Counted from the stretch's first letter, positions 1 to 7,239 are shown. The stretch is 11,245 bases of DNA from Crocinitomicaceae bacterium (GCA_015662935.1 DQTF01000112.1:1-11245), one strand, 5' to 3'. A program made the numbers and translations. Notes: a model not told the origin generated them from the sequence alone.

Positions 1-108
1 ATGCGTGCCTGTAGTGTTAAAAATAGGCAAAATATCTTCAGTATTACTAAAGAAAACACCATCTACCCACCAAGAATAAGTAGTTGCATTTTGCGATTGA
101 TTCTCTCT
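1..108 (-). pseudogene. PKD-like domain fragment on the minus strand, open to the window edge
   Basis: Reading the minus strand from base 108 down to base 1 gives 36 open codons directly after an in-frame TGA (bases 111-109). The peptide includes the stretches NATTYSWWVDG and FNTTGTH. These resemble the core of PKD/Ig-like domains in Bacteroidota surface proteins, where a 'Y.W.vdG' strand is followed about 20 residues later by 'F...GtytV'. The plus-strand translation of the same bases has no such character. The fragment has no start and lies tail-to-tail against the T9SS domain that starts on the other strand. It could be the displaced middle part of the same protein, or part of another surface gene. 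The match is by eye only and short. Confidence 0.45.
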
Positions 109-393
109 TCAAGTACCGAAGAAAAAGCAATCATTGACTTGTCAAGACCGTTTGAGGTTTCAATTTACCCGAATCCATCAACTGGTTTGGTGACTTTTGA
201 TTTCCCAGAGAATGAAGAAGGAGAGTTAACAATTGAAGTGTACGACTTAACAGGGAAAAGAATGCATTCAGAATCTTGGAGCGATACCAATGGTCAACAA
301 ATAGACCTTAGCGATCTTCACAAAGGAATGTATTTGGTGAAGATTTCAATTGATAAGGTATTGGTAACAACACAAAGTTTGAAGTTGCAATAA
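1..393 (+). pseudogene. Remnant of a secreted protein: T9SS type A C-terminal sorting domain with a non-native 5' part
   Basis: The 130-residue reading frame opens with ATG at base 1. From about residue 51 it is a typical T9SS type A sorting domain: a beta-strand leading into Tyr-Pro-Asn-Pro (56-59), a conserved 'YDLTGK' strand, a 'L..G.Y.VKI' strand and a short basic-hydrophobic end. Such domains direct proteins across the outer membrane in Bacteroidota and are normally the tail of a long protein with an N-terminal signal peptide. No signal peptide is present here. Residues 1-36 are rich in Arg, Cys and Ile with no domain character, while the opposite strand of the same bases encodes a PKD-like segment. 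I infer that the native N-terminal portion is missing because of an inversion, a rearrangement or a misassembly near base 110, and that the ATG at base 1 is not a true start. The sorting domain is secure; the state of the gene is not. Confidence 0.6.
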
Positions 394-401
394 ATTATTT
401 T

Positions 402-445
402 AAAAAAAGGAAGCCGTTTCAATAATAATTGGAACGGCTTTTTTA
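402..445 (+). terminator. Strong intrinsic terminator
   Basis: The arms at 411-420 (AAGCCGTTTC) and 431-440 (GGAACGGCTT) pair over 10 positions with one G-T wobble, around a 10-base AT-rich loop. A run of T follows at 439-444 and an A run precedes at 402-408, so it could also work in reverse. It sits 17 bases after the stop of the sorting-domain frame and separates it from pepT. Confidence 0.85.
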
Positions 446-446
446 T

Positions 447-454
447 TACTTTTG
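447..454 (+). promoter_or_regulatory. Putative Bacteroidota -7 box for pepT
   Basis: TACTTTTG fits the Bacteroidota primary sigma factor -7 consensus TAnnTTTG. It lies 17 bases before the pepT ATG and just past the T tract of the preceding terminator. No clear TTTG -33 element is found at the usual 19-20 base spacing, so the call rests on the -7 box and its position. Confidence 0.45.
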
Positions 455-471
455 ATTTCAAACATACAACA

Positions 472-1719
472 ATGCAAAATTACACCTCAACAGTTGAGAA
501 ACGATTTATAAAATACGCTGAAATTGACACCACAGCAGATCCTAATTCTGAGAGCTTTCCTTCCTCTATGAAACAAAATAATTTAGCAAAGATTCTAGTC
601 GAAGAATTAAAAGATTTAGGAATCAATGATGCTGAGATGGACCAATGGGGATACGTATTTGGGACGCTTTCAAATAATACAGAAGACGATTCTTTGCCTA
701 CAATTTGCTTCTGCGCGCACATGGATACTGCACCTGATTGTAGTGGCACAAACGTGAAGCCGATTGTGCATCGAAACTATGACGGAAGTCCAATGTATTT
801 ACCAGACGATACAACGCAAGTTATCACAACAGAAAAACACCCTTACTTAAAAGAAAAAATAGGAGACGATATTATCACTGCAAGCGGATTGACATTGCTT
901 GGCGCAGATGACAAAGCCGGAATTGCTATCATTATGGATTTAGTCAGTCATCTTCAAGCCAACCCAGAAATTCCGCATCCGACGATTCGTGTTTTGTTTA
1001 CGCCTGATGAAGAAATTGGTCGTGGCGTGGATCATTTGGATATGGAAAAACTGAATGCGGATTATGGTTACACTCTTGATGGAGGTATTCTTGGCTCATT
1101 AGAAGACGAAAGTTTTTCTGCAGATGCCGTGACGATTACCATCAATGGAATCACTGCACATCCAGGTTATGCCAAAGGTAAAATGGTCAGCGCTATGAAA
1201 GTTGCATCTGAATTTATTACAGCTCTACCAAAGAACGAATGGTGTCCTGAAGCAACACAGGACAGAGAAGGTTTTGTGCATCCAGTTGCTATTAATGGAG
1301 GAATGGAGCAGGCAGTTGTACAATTTATTATCCGTGACCACATCACTTCTAAGTTGAAAGAATACGAAGATCGTTTGGAAGGGATTCTCAATGATGTTTT
1401 ATCGAAATACCCAACGCTTGACACTTCTTTTGAAGTGACAGAGCAATACCGTAACATGAAAGAAATTATCAAAGATGTTCCTTTTGTAACCGATTATGCC
1501 ATTCAAGCCATGGAGAATGCTGGAGTTAAACCAGTCCCAACGATTATTCGTGGAGGAACTGATGGTTCTCGTCTTTCTTTTATGGGTTTACCTTGTCCTA
1601 ATATTTTTACAGGGGAATTGGCAATCCATTCTCGTCATGAGTATGTGAGTGTCCAAGATATGGAGAAAGGGACTGCAACTTTGACAGAATTAGTTCAGCT
1701 TTGGACAAAACATAGTTAA
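472..1719 (+). CDS. pepT: Peptidase T (tripeptide aminopeptidase, M20B family)
   Basis: This cytoplasmic zinc metallopeptidase removes the N-terminal residue from tripeptides, recycling peptides to amino acids. The 415 residues match the usual family length of about 410. The M20 metal and catalytic motifs appear in order: AHMDTAPD with His83 and Asp85; GADDKAG with the bridging Asp at 146/147; TPDEEIG with the Glu180/Glu181 pair; Asp203 in DGG; and a late His in IHSRHEY (386 or 389). The HPGYAKGKM stretch and RGGTDGSRLSFMG near the C-terminus are typical of PepT rather than of other M20 peptidases. No signal peptide is present. The ATG at 472 gives the full N-terminus, and no purine-rich ribosome site precedes it. 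Its TAA shares one base with the holA start, so the two are likely cotranscribed and translationally coupled. Confidence 0.96.
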   Translation: MQNYTSTVEKRFIKYAEIDTTADPNSESFPSSMKQNNLAKILVEELKDLGINDAEMDQWGYVFGTLSNNTEDDSLPTICFCAHMDTAPDCSGTNVKPIVHRNYDGSPMYLPDDTTQVITTEKHPYLKEKIGDDIITASGLTLLGADDKAGIAIIMDLVSHLQANPEIPHPTIRVLFTPDEEIGRGVDHLDMEKLNADYGYTLDGGILGSLEDESFSADAVTITINGITAHPGYAKGKMVSAMKVASEFITALPKNEWCPEATQDREGFVHPVAINGGMEQAVVQFIIRDHITSKLKEYEDRLEGILNDVLSKYPTLDTSFEVTEQYRNMKEIIKDVPFVTDYAIQAMENAGVKPVPTIIRGGTDGSRLSFMGLPCPNIFTGELAIHSRHEYVSVQDMEKGTATLTELVQLWTKHS

Positions 1720-2717
1720 TGGACTACAAGAGCATCATACAAAACATCAAAGCCAAAAACTTTGAGAAGATCTATTTTCTTCATGGAGAAGAAGCGTATT
1801 ATATTGATGCAATAACAGATGCCATTATTGAGAATGCGTTAGAAGAGCATGAACGCGATTTCAATCAAACTATTCTTTACGGAAAAGATTCTGACGCTTT
1901 AAGTATTATGTCTGATGCTAAAGGTTACCCAATGATGGCAGAACGTCGTCTTGTAATTCTTAAGGAAGCCCAAGATTTTAAAAACATAGAAGACTTAGCT
2001 CCTTATTTTGAGAACCCTTCTGAGCAAACTATTTTTGTTGTCAATTATAAGTACAAAAAATATGATTCTCGAAAGAAAAGCATTAAAGATGCTGCCAAAA
2101 ACGGATTAGTTTACAAGTCTGACAAAATTCCTGATTACAAATTACCAGACTGGATCAGTACTTATGTAAAATCGCAAGGGTATGGGATTTCTTCTAAAGC
2201 TTGCATGCTCTTAGCAGAATTTCTAGGCGGAGATTTAAGTAAGATCACTAATGAATTAGATAAGCTAGAAATTCTGGTTGAAAAAGGAACAACGATTAAC
2301 GAAGTTCACATTGAAGAGAATATTGGAATTTCGAAAGACTACAATATTTTTGAATTAGTTAATGCGATCGGAATTCGTGACGTTTTAAAAGCAAATACAA
2401 TTGTTGATTACTTTGACCACAATCCAAAGGCAGCTCCAATGGTCATGGTTGTTTCCAATATTTTTACTTTGCATTTGCAGATGATGAAAGTCCATTTTGC
2501 AGAAAATAAATCAAAAGATGCCATTGCAAAAGCTTTTAAAATGCATCCATTTGTTGCCGGAAAAATGATTAATGCAGCGAAGATTTACAATCCTAAAAAA
2601 ATAGCTGCTAACATTGCTATTCTTCATGAATATGATTTGAAATCAAAAGGGGTCAATAATCCTTCCGCAACTGGTGGACAATTAATGAAAGAATTAATTT
2701 ATAAATTGATGCATTAA
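1719..2717 (+). CDS. holA: DNA polymerase III subunit delta
   Basis: Delta is the clamp-loader subunit that opens the beta sliding clamp during loading onto DNA. The 332-residue length agrees with the family (about 330-345). Near the N-terminus, YFLHGEEAYYID (19-30) is the degenerate P-loop region of this AAA+-like subunit, which does not hydrolyse ATP. ERRLVILKEAQDF follows, as in other HolA proteins, and LGGDLSKITNELDKL (169-183) is the characteristic family motif in domain II. The last ~120 residues form the helical collar domain and include NPSATGGQLMKELIYKL at the end. The start overlaps the pepT stop by one base, and its own TAA overlaps the rsmE ATG by one base. No promoter is visible inside the junctions, so expression is expected from upstream of pepT. 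Confidence 0.95.
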   Translation: MDYKSIIQNIKAKNFEKIYFLHGEEAYYIDAITDAIIENALEEHERDFNQTILYGKDSDALSIMSDAKGYPMMAERRLVILKEAQDFKNIEDLAPYFENPSEQTIFVVNYKYKKYDSRKKSIKDAAKNGLVYKSDKIPDYKLPDWISTYVKSQGYGISSKACMLLAEFLGGDLSKITNELDKLEILVEKGTTINEVHIEENIGISKDYNIFELVNAIGIRDVLKANTIVDYFDHNPKAAPMVMVVSNIFTLHLQMMKVHFAENKSKDAIAKAFKMHPFVAGKMINAAKIYNPKKIAANIAILHEYDLKSKGVNNPSATGGQLMKELIYKLMH

Positions 2718-3412
2718 TGCGTTTGTTTTACGATGCAAATATCAAAGAAAGCGATACTACTTTCACATTGACCGAGGATGAATCGAAGCACGTCATTCGT
2801 GTTTTACGAATGAAAGAAGGTGAACAAATTGGTTTATTAAATGGAAAAGGAGGTTCTTTTACCTGCGAAATTAGTGATGCTCACCCAAAGCGATGTGTAT
2901 TAAAAATTATTGCTCATTCTCAAGAAAAACAACCTGACCACAATTTACACATAGCAATTGGCCCGACCAAACAGCTAGATAGAATGGAATGGTTCGTTGA
3001 AAAAGCAACTGAAATTGGCGTGACTGAAATCACTCTAATTGCTTGTAAGAATCAAGAACGTTCGAAAGTCAAAGTTGACCGACTTGTAAAGAAGGCAATT
3101 TCTGCCATGAAACAATCTCACCGTTCTTTCTTGCCGAAAATCAACAAGTTGACCGATGTGAAAAGTTTTATTAAAGACAACCCAAAGGGGTTAATTGCCC
3201 ATTGCTATGAGAATTCGAAAGAGAATTTTGAAGATGCATTTAGAAAGAAAGATTGCGCGATATTAATTGGTCCTGAAGGTGATTTTACGCTAGAGGAAAT
3301 TGAATTCGCTTTGCAAAATGGCTATAAAACAATTACTTTAGGAGAAAATAGATTAAGAACAGAAACAGCAGGATTGTATGTATGCGTGAGAAGCTCTCTT
3401 TTATTAAGATGA
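2717..3412 (+). CDS. rsmE: 16S rRNA (uracil(1498)-N3)-methyltransferase
   Basis: RsmE methylates N3 of U1498 in 16S rRNA in the decoding region of the small subunit, using S-adenosylmethionine. At 231 residues it is close to the usual ~240. The N-terminal PUA-like RNA-binding domain (about 1-70) contains the HVIRVLRMKEGE stretch. The C-terminal SPOUT domain has the family signatures: EKATEIGV, then IGPEGDF (Gly185-Pro186-Glu187-Gly188) and LGENRLRTETAGLY (about 208-221). The last two form the trefoil-knot SAM site. The end is slightly short after the knot helix but complete. The start shares one base with the holA stop, so this is the third gene of a tightly packed unit. A 77-base gap without a clear terminator separates it from the next gene. 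Confidence 0.95.
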   Translation: MRLFYDANIKESDTTFTLTEDESKHVIRVLRMKEGEQIGLLNGKGGSFTCEISDAHPKRCVLKIIAHSQEKQPDHNLHIAIGPTKQLDRMEWFVEKATEIGVTEITLIACKNQERSKVKVDRLVKKAISAMKQSHRSFLPKINKLTDVKSFIKDNPKGLIAHCYENSKENFEDAFRKKDCAILIGPEGDFTLEEIEFALQNGYKTITLGENRLRTETAGLYVCVRSSLLLR

Positions 3413-3489
3413 AAAATTGAAGATGCGCCTAGACAAACTCAGTAACCATTACAGAACGAATGATTCCAACTCTCTAATACTCTAATGCA

Positions 3490-4137
3490 ATGAAAATAAA
3501 ATTAACAATACTGACAATCCTAATCGCAACAGCGACATTCTCACAAGGGAGTTACCAGTTAGCGGTATTAAAATATAACGGTGGTGGCGATTACTATGCG
3601 AATCCTACGGCTTTGCCTAACTTGATTAAATTCTGCAATCAAAATTTAGCGACAACCATCAAAAAAGAAGTTCCTTATGTGGAGGTTGGAAGCAGTGATT
3701 TATTTCTCTACCCGATGGTTCACATGACTGGTCACGGAAATGTTGTTTTTTCTTCAGCAGAAGCAGAGAATTTAAGAACCTATCTAAAAGGCGGTGGTTT
3801 TTTGCACATCGATGATAATTACGGCATGGATAAATTCATCCGAATTGAATTGAAGAAAGTTTTTCCAAATAATGAGCTAGTAGAATTGCCATTTACTCAT
3901 AAAATATTTCATCAAAAATACGATTTTAATGGTTTGCCAAAAATCCATGAACACGACGGAAAACGTCCTCAAGCTTTTGGGATTGTTGTTGATGGAAGGC
4001 TCGTTTGTCTTTATACTTATGAGACAGATTTAAGCGATGGTTGGGAGAGTTCTGAAGTTCATAACGATTCGGAGAATAAGAGGTTGCAAGCATTAAAGAT
4101 GGGAGCAAATATTTTGATGTATGCGTTTATGAATTAG
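3490..4137 (+). CDS. DUF4159 domain-containing secreted protein
   Basis: The 215-residue protein has a Sec-type signal peptide (about 1-18, ending TFS before QGSYQ). The rest matches what I recall of DUF4159, a flavodoxin-like family related to glutamine-amidotransferase-like folds and of unknown biochemical role. Visible marks are LKYNGGGDYY near the start, HMTGHGNV (78-85) and KGGGFLHIDDNYGMD (100-114), a loop-rich core common to the family. HKIFHQKYDF and DLSDGWE follow. In many Bacteroidota, DUF4159 proteins occur with MoxR, DUF58 and von Willebrand factor A genes; here none of these is present and the gene follows rsmE instead. It could be read through from the rsmE unit. The ATG at 3490 places the signal peptide correctly. 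No function is assigned. Confidence 0.85.
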   Translation: MKIKLTILTILIATATFSQGSYQLAVLKYNGGGDYYANPTALPNLIKFCNQNLATTIKKEVPYVEVGSSDLFLYPMVHMTGHGNVVFSSAEAENLRTYLKGGGFLHIDDNYGMDKFIRIELKKVFPNNELVELPFTHKIFHQKYDFNGLPKIHEHDGKRPQAFGIVVDGRLVCLYTYETDLSDGWESSEVHNDSENKRLQALKMGANILMYAFMN

Positions 4138-4208
4138 ATCAATATTTTACACCACCTCCCAACAAAGGATAAAATATAGAAAAAAGGGAATTTCTTTATA
4201 AATTACTA

Positions 4209-4245
4209 GTTACAAAGGAAAAAGGTTTAGCTATAAATTTGTAAC
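4209..4245 (-). repeat. Perfect 8-bp inverted repeat between convergent genes
   Basis: GTTACAAA at 4209-4216 and TTTGTAAC at 4238-4245 are exact reverse complements around a 21-base AT-rich spacer. The element lies 7 bases beyond the stop of the minus-strand small gene and about 70 bases beyond the DUF4159 stop. No T run follows either arm directly, so a classical intrinsic terminator is unlikely. A weak transcript-end hairpin or a protein site are both possible. Confidence 0.4.
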
Positions 4246-4252
4246 GAATTAA

Positions 4253-4423
4253 TTACGACCCACATCCAATACAATCAATATGTGTATCCATTGGTTTCAC
4301 TCCTTTTAACTTCATGTCTAGGTTGTGAATTTGATCTTTAATTTCCATATCATGGAACATTTCTCCAGTTAATTCTGATTTTAATTGATCGATTTGTGCT
4401 TGAATACTTTGTTGATTTTCCAT
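4253..4423 (-). CDS. Small conserved-looking protein with a C-terminal CxxC (CIGCGS) tail
   Basis: The minus strand carries a 56-codon frame from ATG at 4423-4421 to TAA at 4255-4253. The first ~20 residues are rich in Gln, Glu, Lys and Leu with hydrophobic spacing that suggests a short amphipathic helix or coiled coil (QIDQLKSEL). A central segment has EMFHDMEIKDQIHNLDMKL, again helical and charged. The protein ends HIDCIGCGS, with two Cys in a CxxC arrangement that could bind a metal or form a disulfide. The patterned amino-acid composition and the exact fit of the frame between gene ends argue for a real gene, although it is short. It has no signal peptide or membrane segment and looks cytoplasmic. 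I have the impression that similar small proteins ending CxGCGS occur in flavobacteria, but I cannot verify this. Function unknown. Confidence 0.65.
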   Translation of the reverse strand: MENQQSIQAQIDQLKSELTGEMFHDMEIKDQIHNLDMKLKGVKPMDTHIDCIGCGS

Positions 4424-4550
4424 GAATATTTATTTTAATTTCTTGTACAAATTTGCAATGAAAATCACCTCATATTAACTCTTCTCAGTTATACTTTTCA
4501 AAAAGTTATTAACGAGAATAGGTTTTTATCCTTCTCAAATTTCATATTCT

Positions 4551-4582
4551 TTTGGAAATCAGGCTATTTTTACCTATTTTCG
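4551..4582 (+). promoter_or_regulatory. Bacteroidota-type promoter for the 871-residue surface protein gene
   Basis: TTTG at 4551-4554 and TATTTTCG at 4575-4582 are separated by 20 bases. This agrees with the TTTG-N19/20-TAnnTTTG promoter of the Bacteroidota primary sigma factor, with one mismatch in the -7 box. Transcription would begin a few bases downstream, leaving an untranslated leader of about 35 bases before the ATG at 4624. Confidence 0.6.
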
Positions 4583-4623
4583 TTCATAGAAAAAACTACA
4601 ACTTTTCAAACACTACTTAACTT

Positions 4624-7239
4624 ATGAAAAAACTACTGCCTTTTTTATTCTTTGTTAGTTTCTCTTTTAACTATTGTTTCTCCCAATCAGATGGCTGTTC
4701 TGCAGCTACTGTTATTGGAATAACGGCGAATTGTTCTGCACCAATTGCAGGAACAACTACTGGTGCAACTCAAACAATCCCAGGTTGCGTTGGGAATGCG
4801 GATGATGATGTTTGGTATCAATTTACAGCAGCAACAACTGGAATTCAAATCACAGTTGCTCCAAGTGCAGGAATGGATCCCGTGGTTCAATTATTCTCAG
4901 GGAATTGCTCAGCATTAATTTCATTAGTATGTAAAGACGGAAATTTAACGGGAGGTAACGAAGTCCTCAATTATTCAAGCTTAACTCCTGGACAGGTTTA
5001 TCGAATTCGTGTTTATGATTATTATGCAGGATCGGGATCAGGAAATTTTACCATTTGTTTAACACCTCCGCCATCCCCACCCGCAAATAACTTCTGTGGC
5101 TCACCAATCGCATTACCGATTAATACAACCTGTTCATTTACATCAGGAACAACAGATGGAGCAACTCAGTCATTCCCTGGGTGCTCGGGAAATGCAGACG
5201 ATGATGTCTGGTATAGCTTTACTGCAACCAATTCTTTAGCAAATATAACCGTCACTCCTATAGATAATTTAGATTTGGTTTTTCAAGTTTACTCTGGTGG
5301 TTGTGGTTCATTGAATTCACTACTTTGTGAAGACAACACCTTCGGAAATCAAACAGAACAATCTGATGTAATTGGTTTAATTCCCGGTGTAACTTATTTA
5401 ATTCGAGTGTATGATTATTACGAAGGCACAACGGGTGATTTTAACATTTGTATAACCGGAAGTGGTTCTGCAACACCAACCAATGATGAACCATGCAGTG
5501 CTATTCAAATGCCGGATGTAACTTCTGCTTGTAACTTCTCTCAATTTACAACTGTCGGTGCTACGGTTTCAACTGGCGCAGGAATACCAACTCCTTCTTC
5601 TTGTGTCGGAGGAAGTGGAGCGGCAATTGGCGGATTTGACTCTACCCTTCCTACAACGACTAGAGATGTTTGGTTTTCAATTATTGTGCCGCCTTCAGGA
5701 AATATTGATGTTACTCCTCAACCTAACGGAGGAGGTGGAAGTATTTCTGATGGAGTGATGGTTTTGTATTCAGGAACTTGCGGAGCATTAACTCAAATCA
5801 CATGCTCTGACGATCATAATTACCCTGATGCATCGAATGATTTTTTACCTTTTATATCCGAAAATGGATTAACTCCTGGAGACACCGTTTACTTGAGATA
5901 TTTTGGTTTTGGTACTTCTTTCGGAACATTTGGCATTTGCGTTTCTACGGCAACCAATGACGAATGTGCAAATGCACTTTATATTTGTGATATAAATGGA
6001 TACAGTGGATCAACTAGCCCATCTTACACAGAAGACAGACCTGACAATATGCATGCAAATAACGAAACTGCTGCTGGAGTTAATTTAATTGATGGAACTG
6101 ACTCTGGAGGTCCATTTGGAGATGGTAATCCTTGGGATGCATCTTACGGTTTTAATGGGTCACCGGCACTGGACGTTAACATCGACAACAATAGCTGGAT
6201 TCGATTTACCGCAGCAGCTACAACTGCTGTATTAAATGTGTCTGTGTATGACTGTTTTATTGGTGGGTATCCAGCAGGAGGAATTCAAATGCAAATTTTT
6301 GAAGCCAGTAATTGTACCAATTTTGTTCCTGTCTCTAATTTTGAAGAAAATAGTACAGGTTTTGTAATCACTGGAATAGGACTTGTCCCAGGTAACGACT
6401 ATTACTTAATGATTGATGGATTTAGAGGAGATATTTGCAGCTATACAATTTCAGCGAATTCAGGGGTGCAATTTCCTGATATTGACACAACACTAATTTG
6501 CCCAGGAGGATCTATTCAGCTAAACGCCCCCCCAGGAGCAAGCTCTTATTTTTGGACACATTCTGGAGAAATAACCTCATCAGTTACAGTTACTCCTGTC
6601 ATTACAGAGAATTATACTGTAGAAGTAACAGGCTTATGCGACTATAAACAAACACTTACTGTTGCGGTTGGAGTTAACACCTGCTCTGCATTGCCTATCG
6701 AGTTACTCTCTTTTAACGTCAATAGAATTAATGAGAGAAATGTCGGAATATATTGGACAACTGTATCTGAAATAAATTCCGACTATTTTGAAATTGAACG
6801 AAGCAAAGACGGCACAAACTTCTCCCCAATACTTACTCAGAAGGCTGCGGGTAATTCAATTAACGAAATTAATTACACAGGCAATGACTTTGAACCTATA
6901 GAGGGGACCTCTTTCTACCGATTAAAGCAGATTGACTTTGACGGTACTTATGTCTATTCCAAGATAATTCAATTAGACAATAGTTTAAATGGAATTATAA
7001 TTTATCCTAATCCTACTGAAGGCAATATTAATATCAATATTCAAAGAAACAAGACTGAAGAGGTTGACGTATTTATATATAACAACCTTGGACAGGTATC
7101 AATGAGAAAATCGATGCTTCTACAAAAAGGAAATTCAACTTTTTTTATCAATTTAAATGAATTAGAAAAAGGACTTTATCAATTGAAAATTGTAGATTCT
7201 TCTGGAGAAATTAAACAACAGAAAATTGTTTTACAGTAA
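4624..7239 (+). CDS. Multidomain T9SS-secreted surface protein with repeated PPC-like modules
   Basis: This 871-residue protein begins with a Sec signal peptide (1-20, Lys-Lys then a Phe-rich core, cut before QSDGC). Two clearly related modules follow at about 22-147 and 156-279. Both contain GATQ...PGC.GNADDDVWY.FTA and end in a 'Y.IRVYDYY...G.F.IC' strand, which resembles pre-peptidase C-terminal (PPC-like) beta-sandwiches. A looser third copy spans about 287-441 (TRDVWFSI, LYSGTCG, FGTFGICVS). A fourth, more divergent Cys-containing module (445-613) starts NDECANALYICD. An Ig-like domain (618-684) has LICPGGSIQL and YTVEVTG. An FnIII-like segment (690-784, ELLSFNV...SDYFEIERSKDG...YRLKQIDFDG) precedes the T9SS type A tail (about 790-871, IIYPNPTEGN). 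No protease or glycosidase active site is visible; a binding or adhesive role is inferred. It has its own promoter upstream and a terminator downstream. Codons 635-637 contain a run of seven C. Confidence 0.88.
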   Translation: MKKLLPFLFFVSFSFNYCFSQSDGCSAATVIGITANCSAPIAGTTTGATQTIPGCVGNADDDVWYQFTAATTGIQITVAPSAGMDPVVQLFSGNCSALISLVCKDGNLTGGNEVLNYSSLTPGQVYRIRVYDYYAGSGSGNFTICLTPPPSPPANNFCGSPIALPINTTCSFTSGTTDGATQSFPGCSGNADDDVWYSFTATNSLANITVTPIDNLDLVFQVYSGGCGSLNSLLCEDNTFGNQTEQSDVIGLIPGVTYLIRVYDYYEGTTGDFNICITGSGSATPTNDEPCSAIQMPDVTSACNFSQFTTVGATVSTGAGIPTPSSCVGGSGAAIGGFDSTLPTTTRDVWFSIIVPPSGNIDVTPQPNGGGGSISDGVMVLYSGTCGALTQITCSDDHNYPDASNDFLPFISENGLTPGDTVYLRYFGFGTSFGTFGICVSTATNDECANALYICDINGYSGSTSPSYTEDRPDNMHANNETAAGVNLIDGTDSGGPFGDGNPWDASYGFNGSPALDVNIDNNSWIRFTAAATTAVLNVSVYDCFIGGYPAGGIQMQIFEASNCTNFVPVSNFEENSTGFVITGIGLVPGNDYYLMIDGFRGDICSYTISANSGVQFPDIDTTLICPGGSIQLNAPPGASSYFWTHSGEITSSVTVTPVITENYTVEVTGLCDYKQTLTVAVGVNTCSALPIELLSFNVNRINERNVGIYWTTVSEINSDYFEIERSKDGTNFSPILTQKAAGNSINEINYTGNDFEPIEGTSFYRLKQIDFDGTYVYSKIIQLDNSLNGIIIYPNPTEGNININIQRNKTEEVDVFIYNNLGQVSMRKSMLLQKGNSTFFINLNELEKGLYQLKIVDSSGEIKQQKIVLQ

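Larger units (their letters stand above)
4138..4623. other. Intergenic region of 486 bases containing a small minus-strand gene and a forward promoter
   Basis: Bases 4138-4252 are AT-rich. They hold a weak possible hairpin near 4175-4200 after the DUF4159 gene and the inverted repeat at 4209-4245. Bases 4253-4423 encode the 56-residue minus-strand protein. Bases 4424-4623 form the shared upstream region of that gene and of the divergent 4624 gene, with a forward promoter at 4551-4582. No RNA gene is recognised. Confidence 0.6.

Noticed and set aside
480..749. Minus-strand open frame of 89 codons inside pepT
   Set aside because: It lies fully antisense to a well-supported enzyme with intact motifs and has no recognisable protein character; a shadow frame. 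The same applies to 1167-1472.
3422..3483. Possible 20-codon frame between rsmE and the DUF4159 gene
   Set aside because: It is very short, has no protein-like pattern and lies in a gap without promoter or ribosome site.
4234..4241. TAAATTTG as a forward -7 promoter box
   Set aside because: It fits TAnnTTTG but has no -33 TTTG at the right spacing and no forward gene starts nearby; it also forms part of the inverted repeat.
4448..4455. CAAATTTG as a promoter box for the minus-strand small gene
   Set aside because: It is one base off consensus, is its own reverse complement, and lacks a -33 element at the expected distance.
4687..4890. Minus-strand Cys/Ser-rich 67-codon frame
   Set aside because: It is antisense to the Thr/Ala-rich PPC-like module, which explains its composition. 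The minus-strand frames at 3926-4108, 7907-8122, 9096-9347, 9675-9890 and 10649-10834 are rejected on the same grounds.
5558..5758. Plus-strand 66-codon frame inside the 871-residue gene
   Set aside because: It overlaps the third module in another frame, is Leu/Glu-rich from third-position bias, and has no start context. The same applies to 10012-10266 inside the second Kelch gene.
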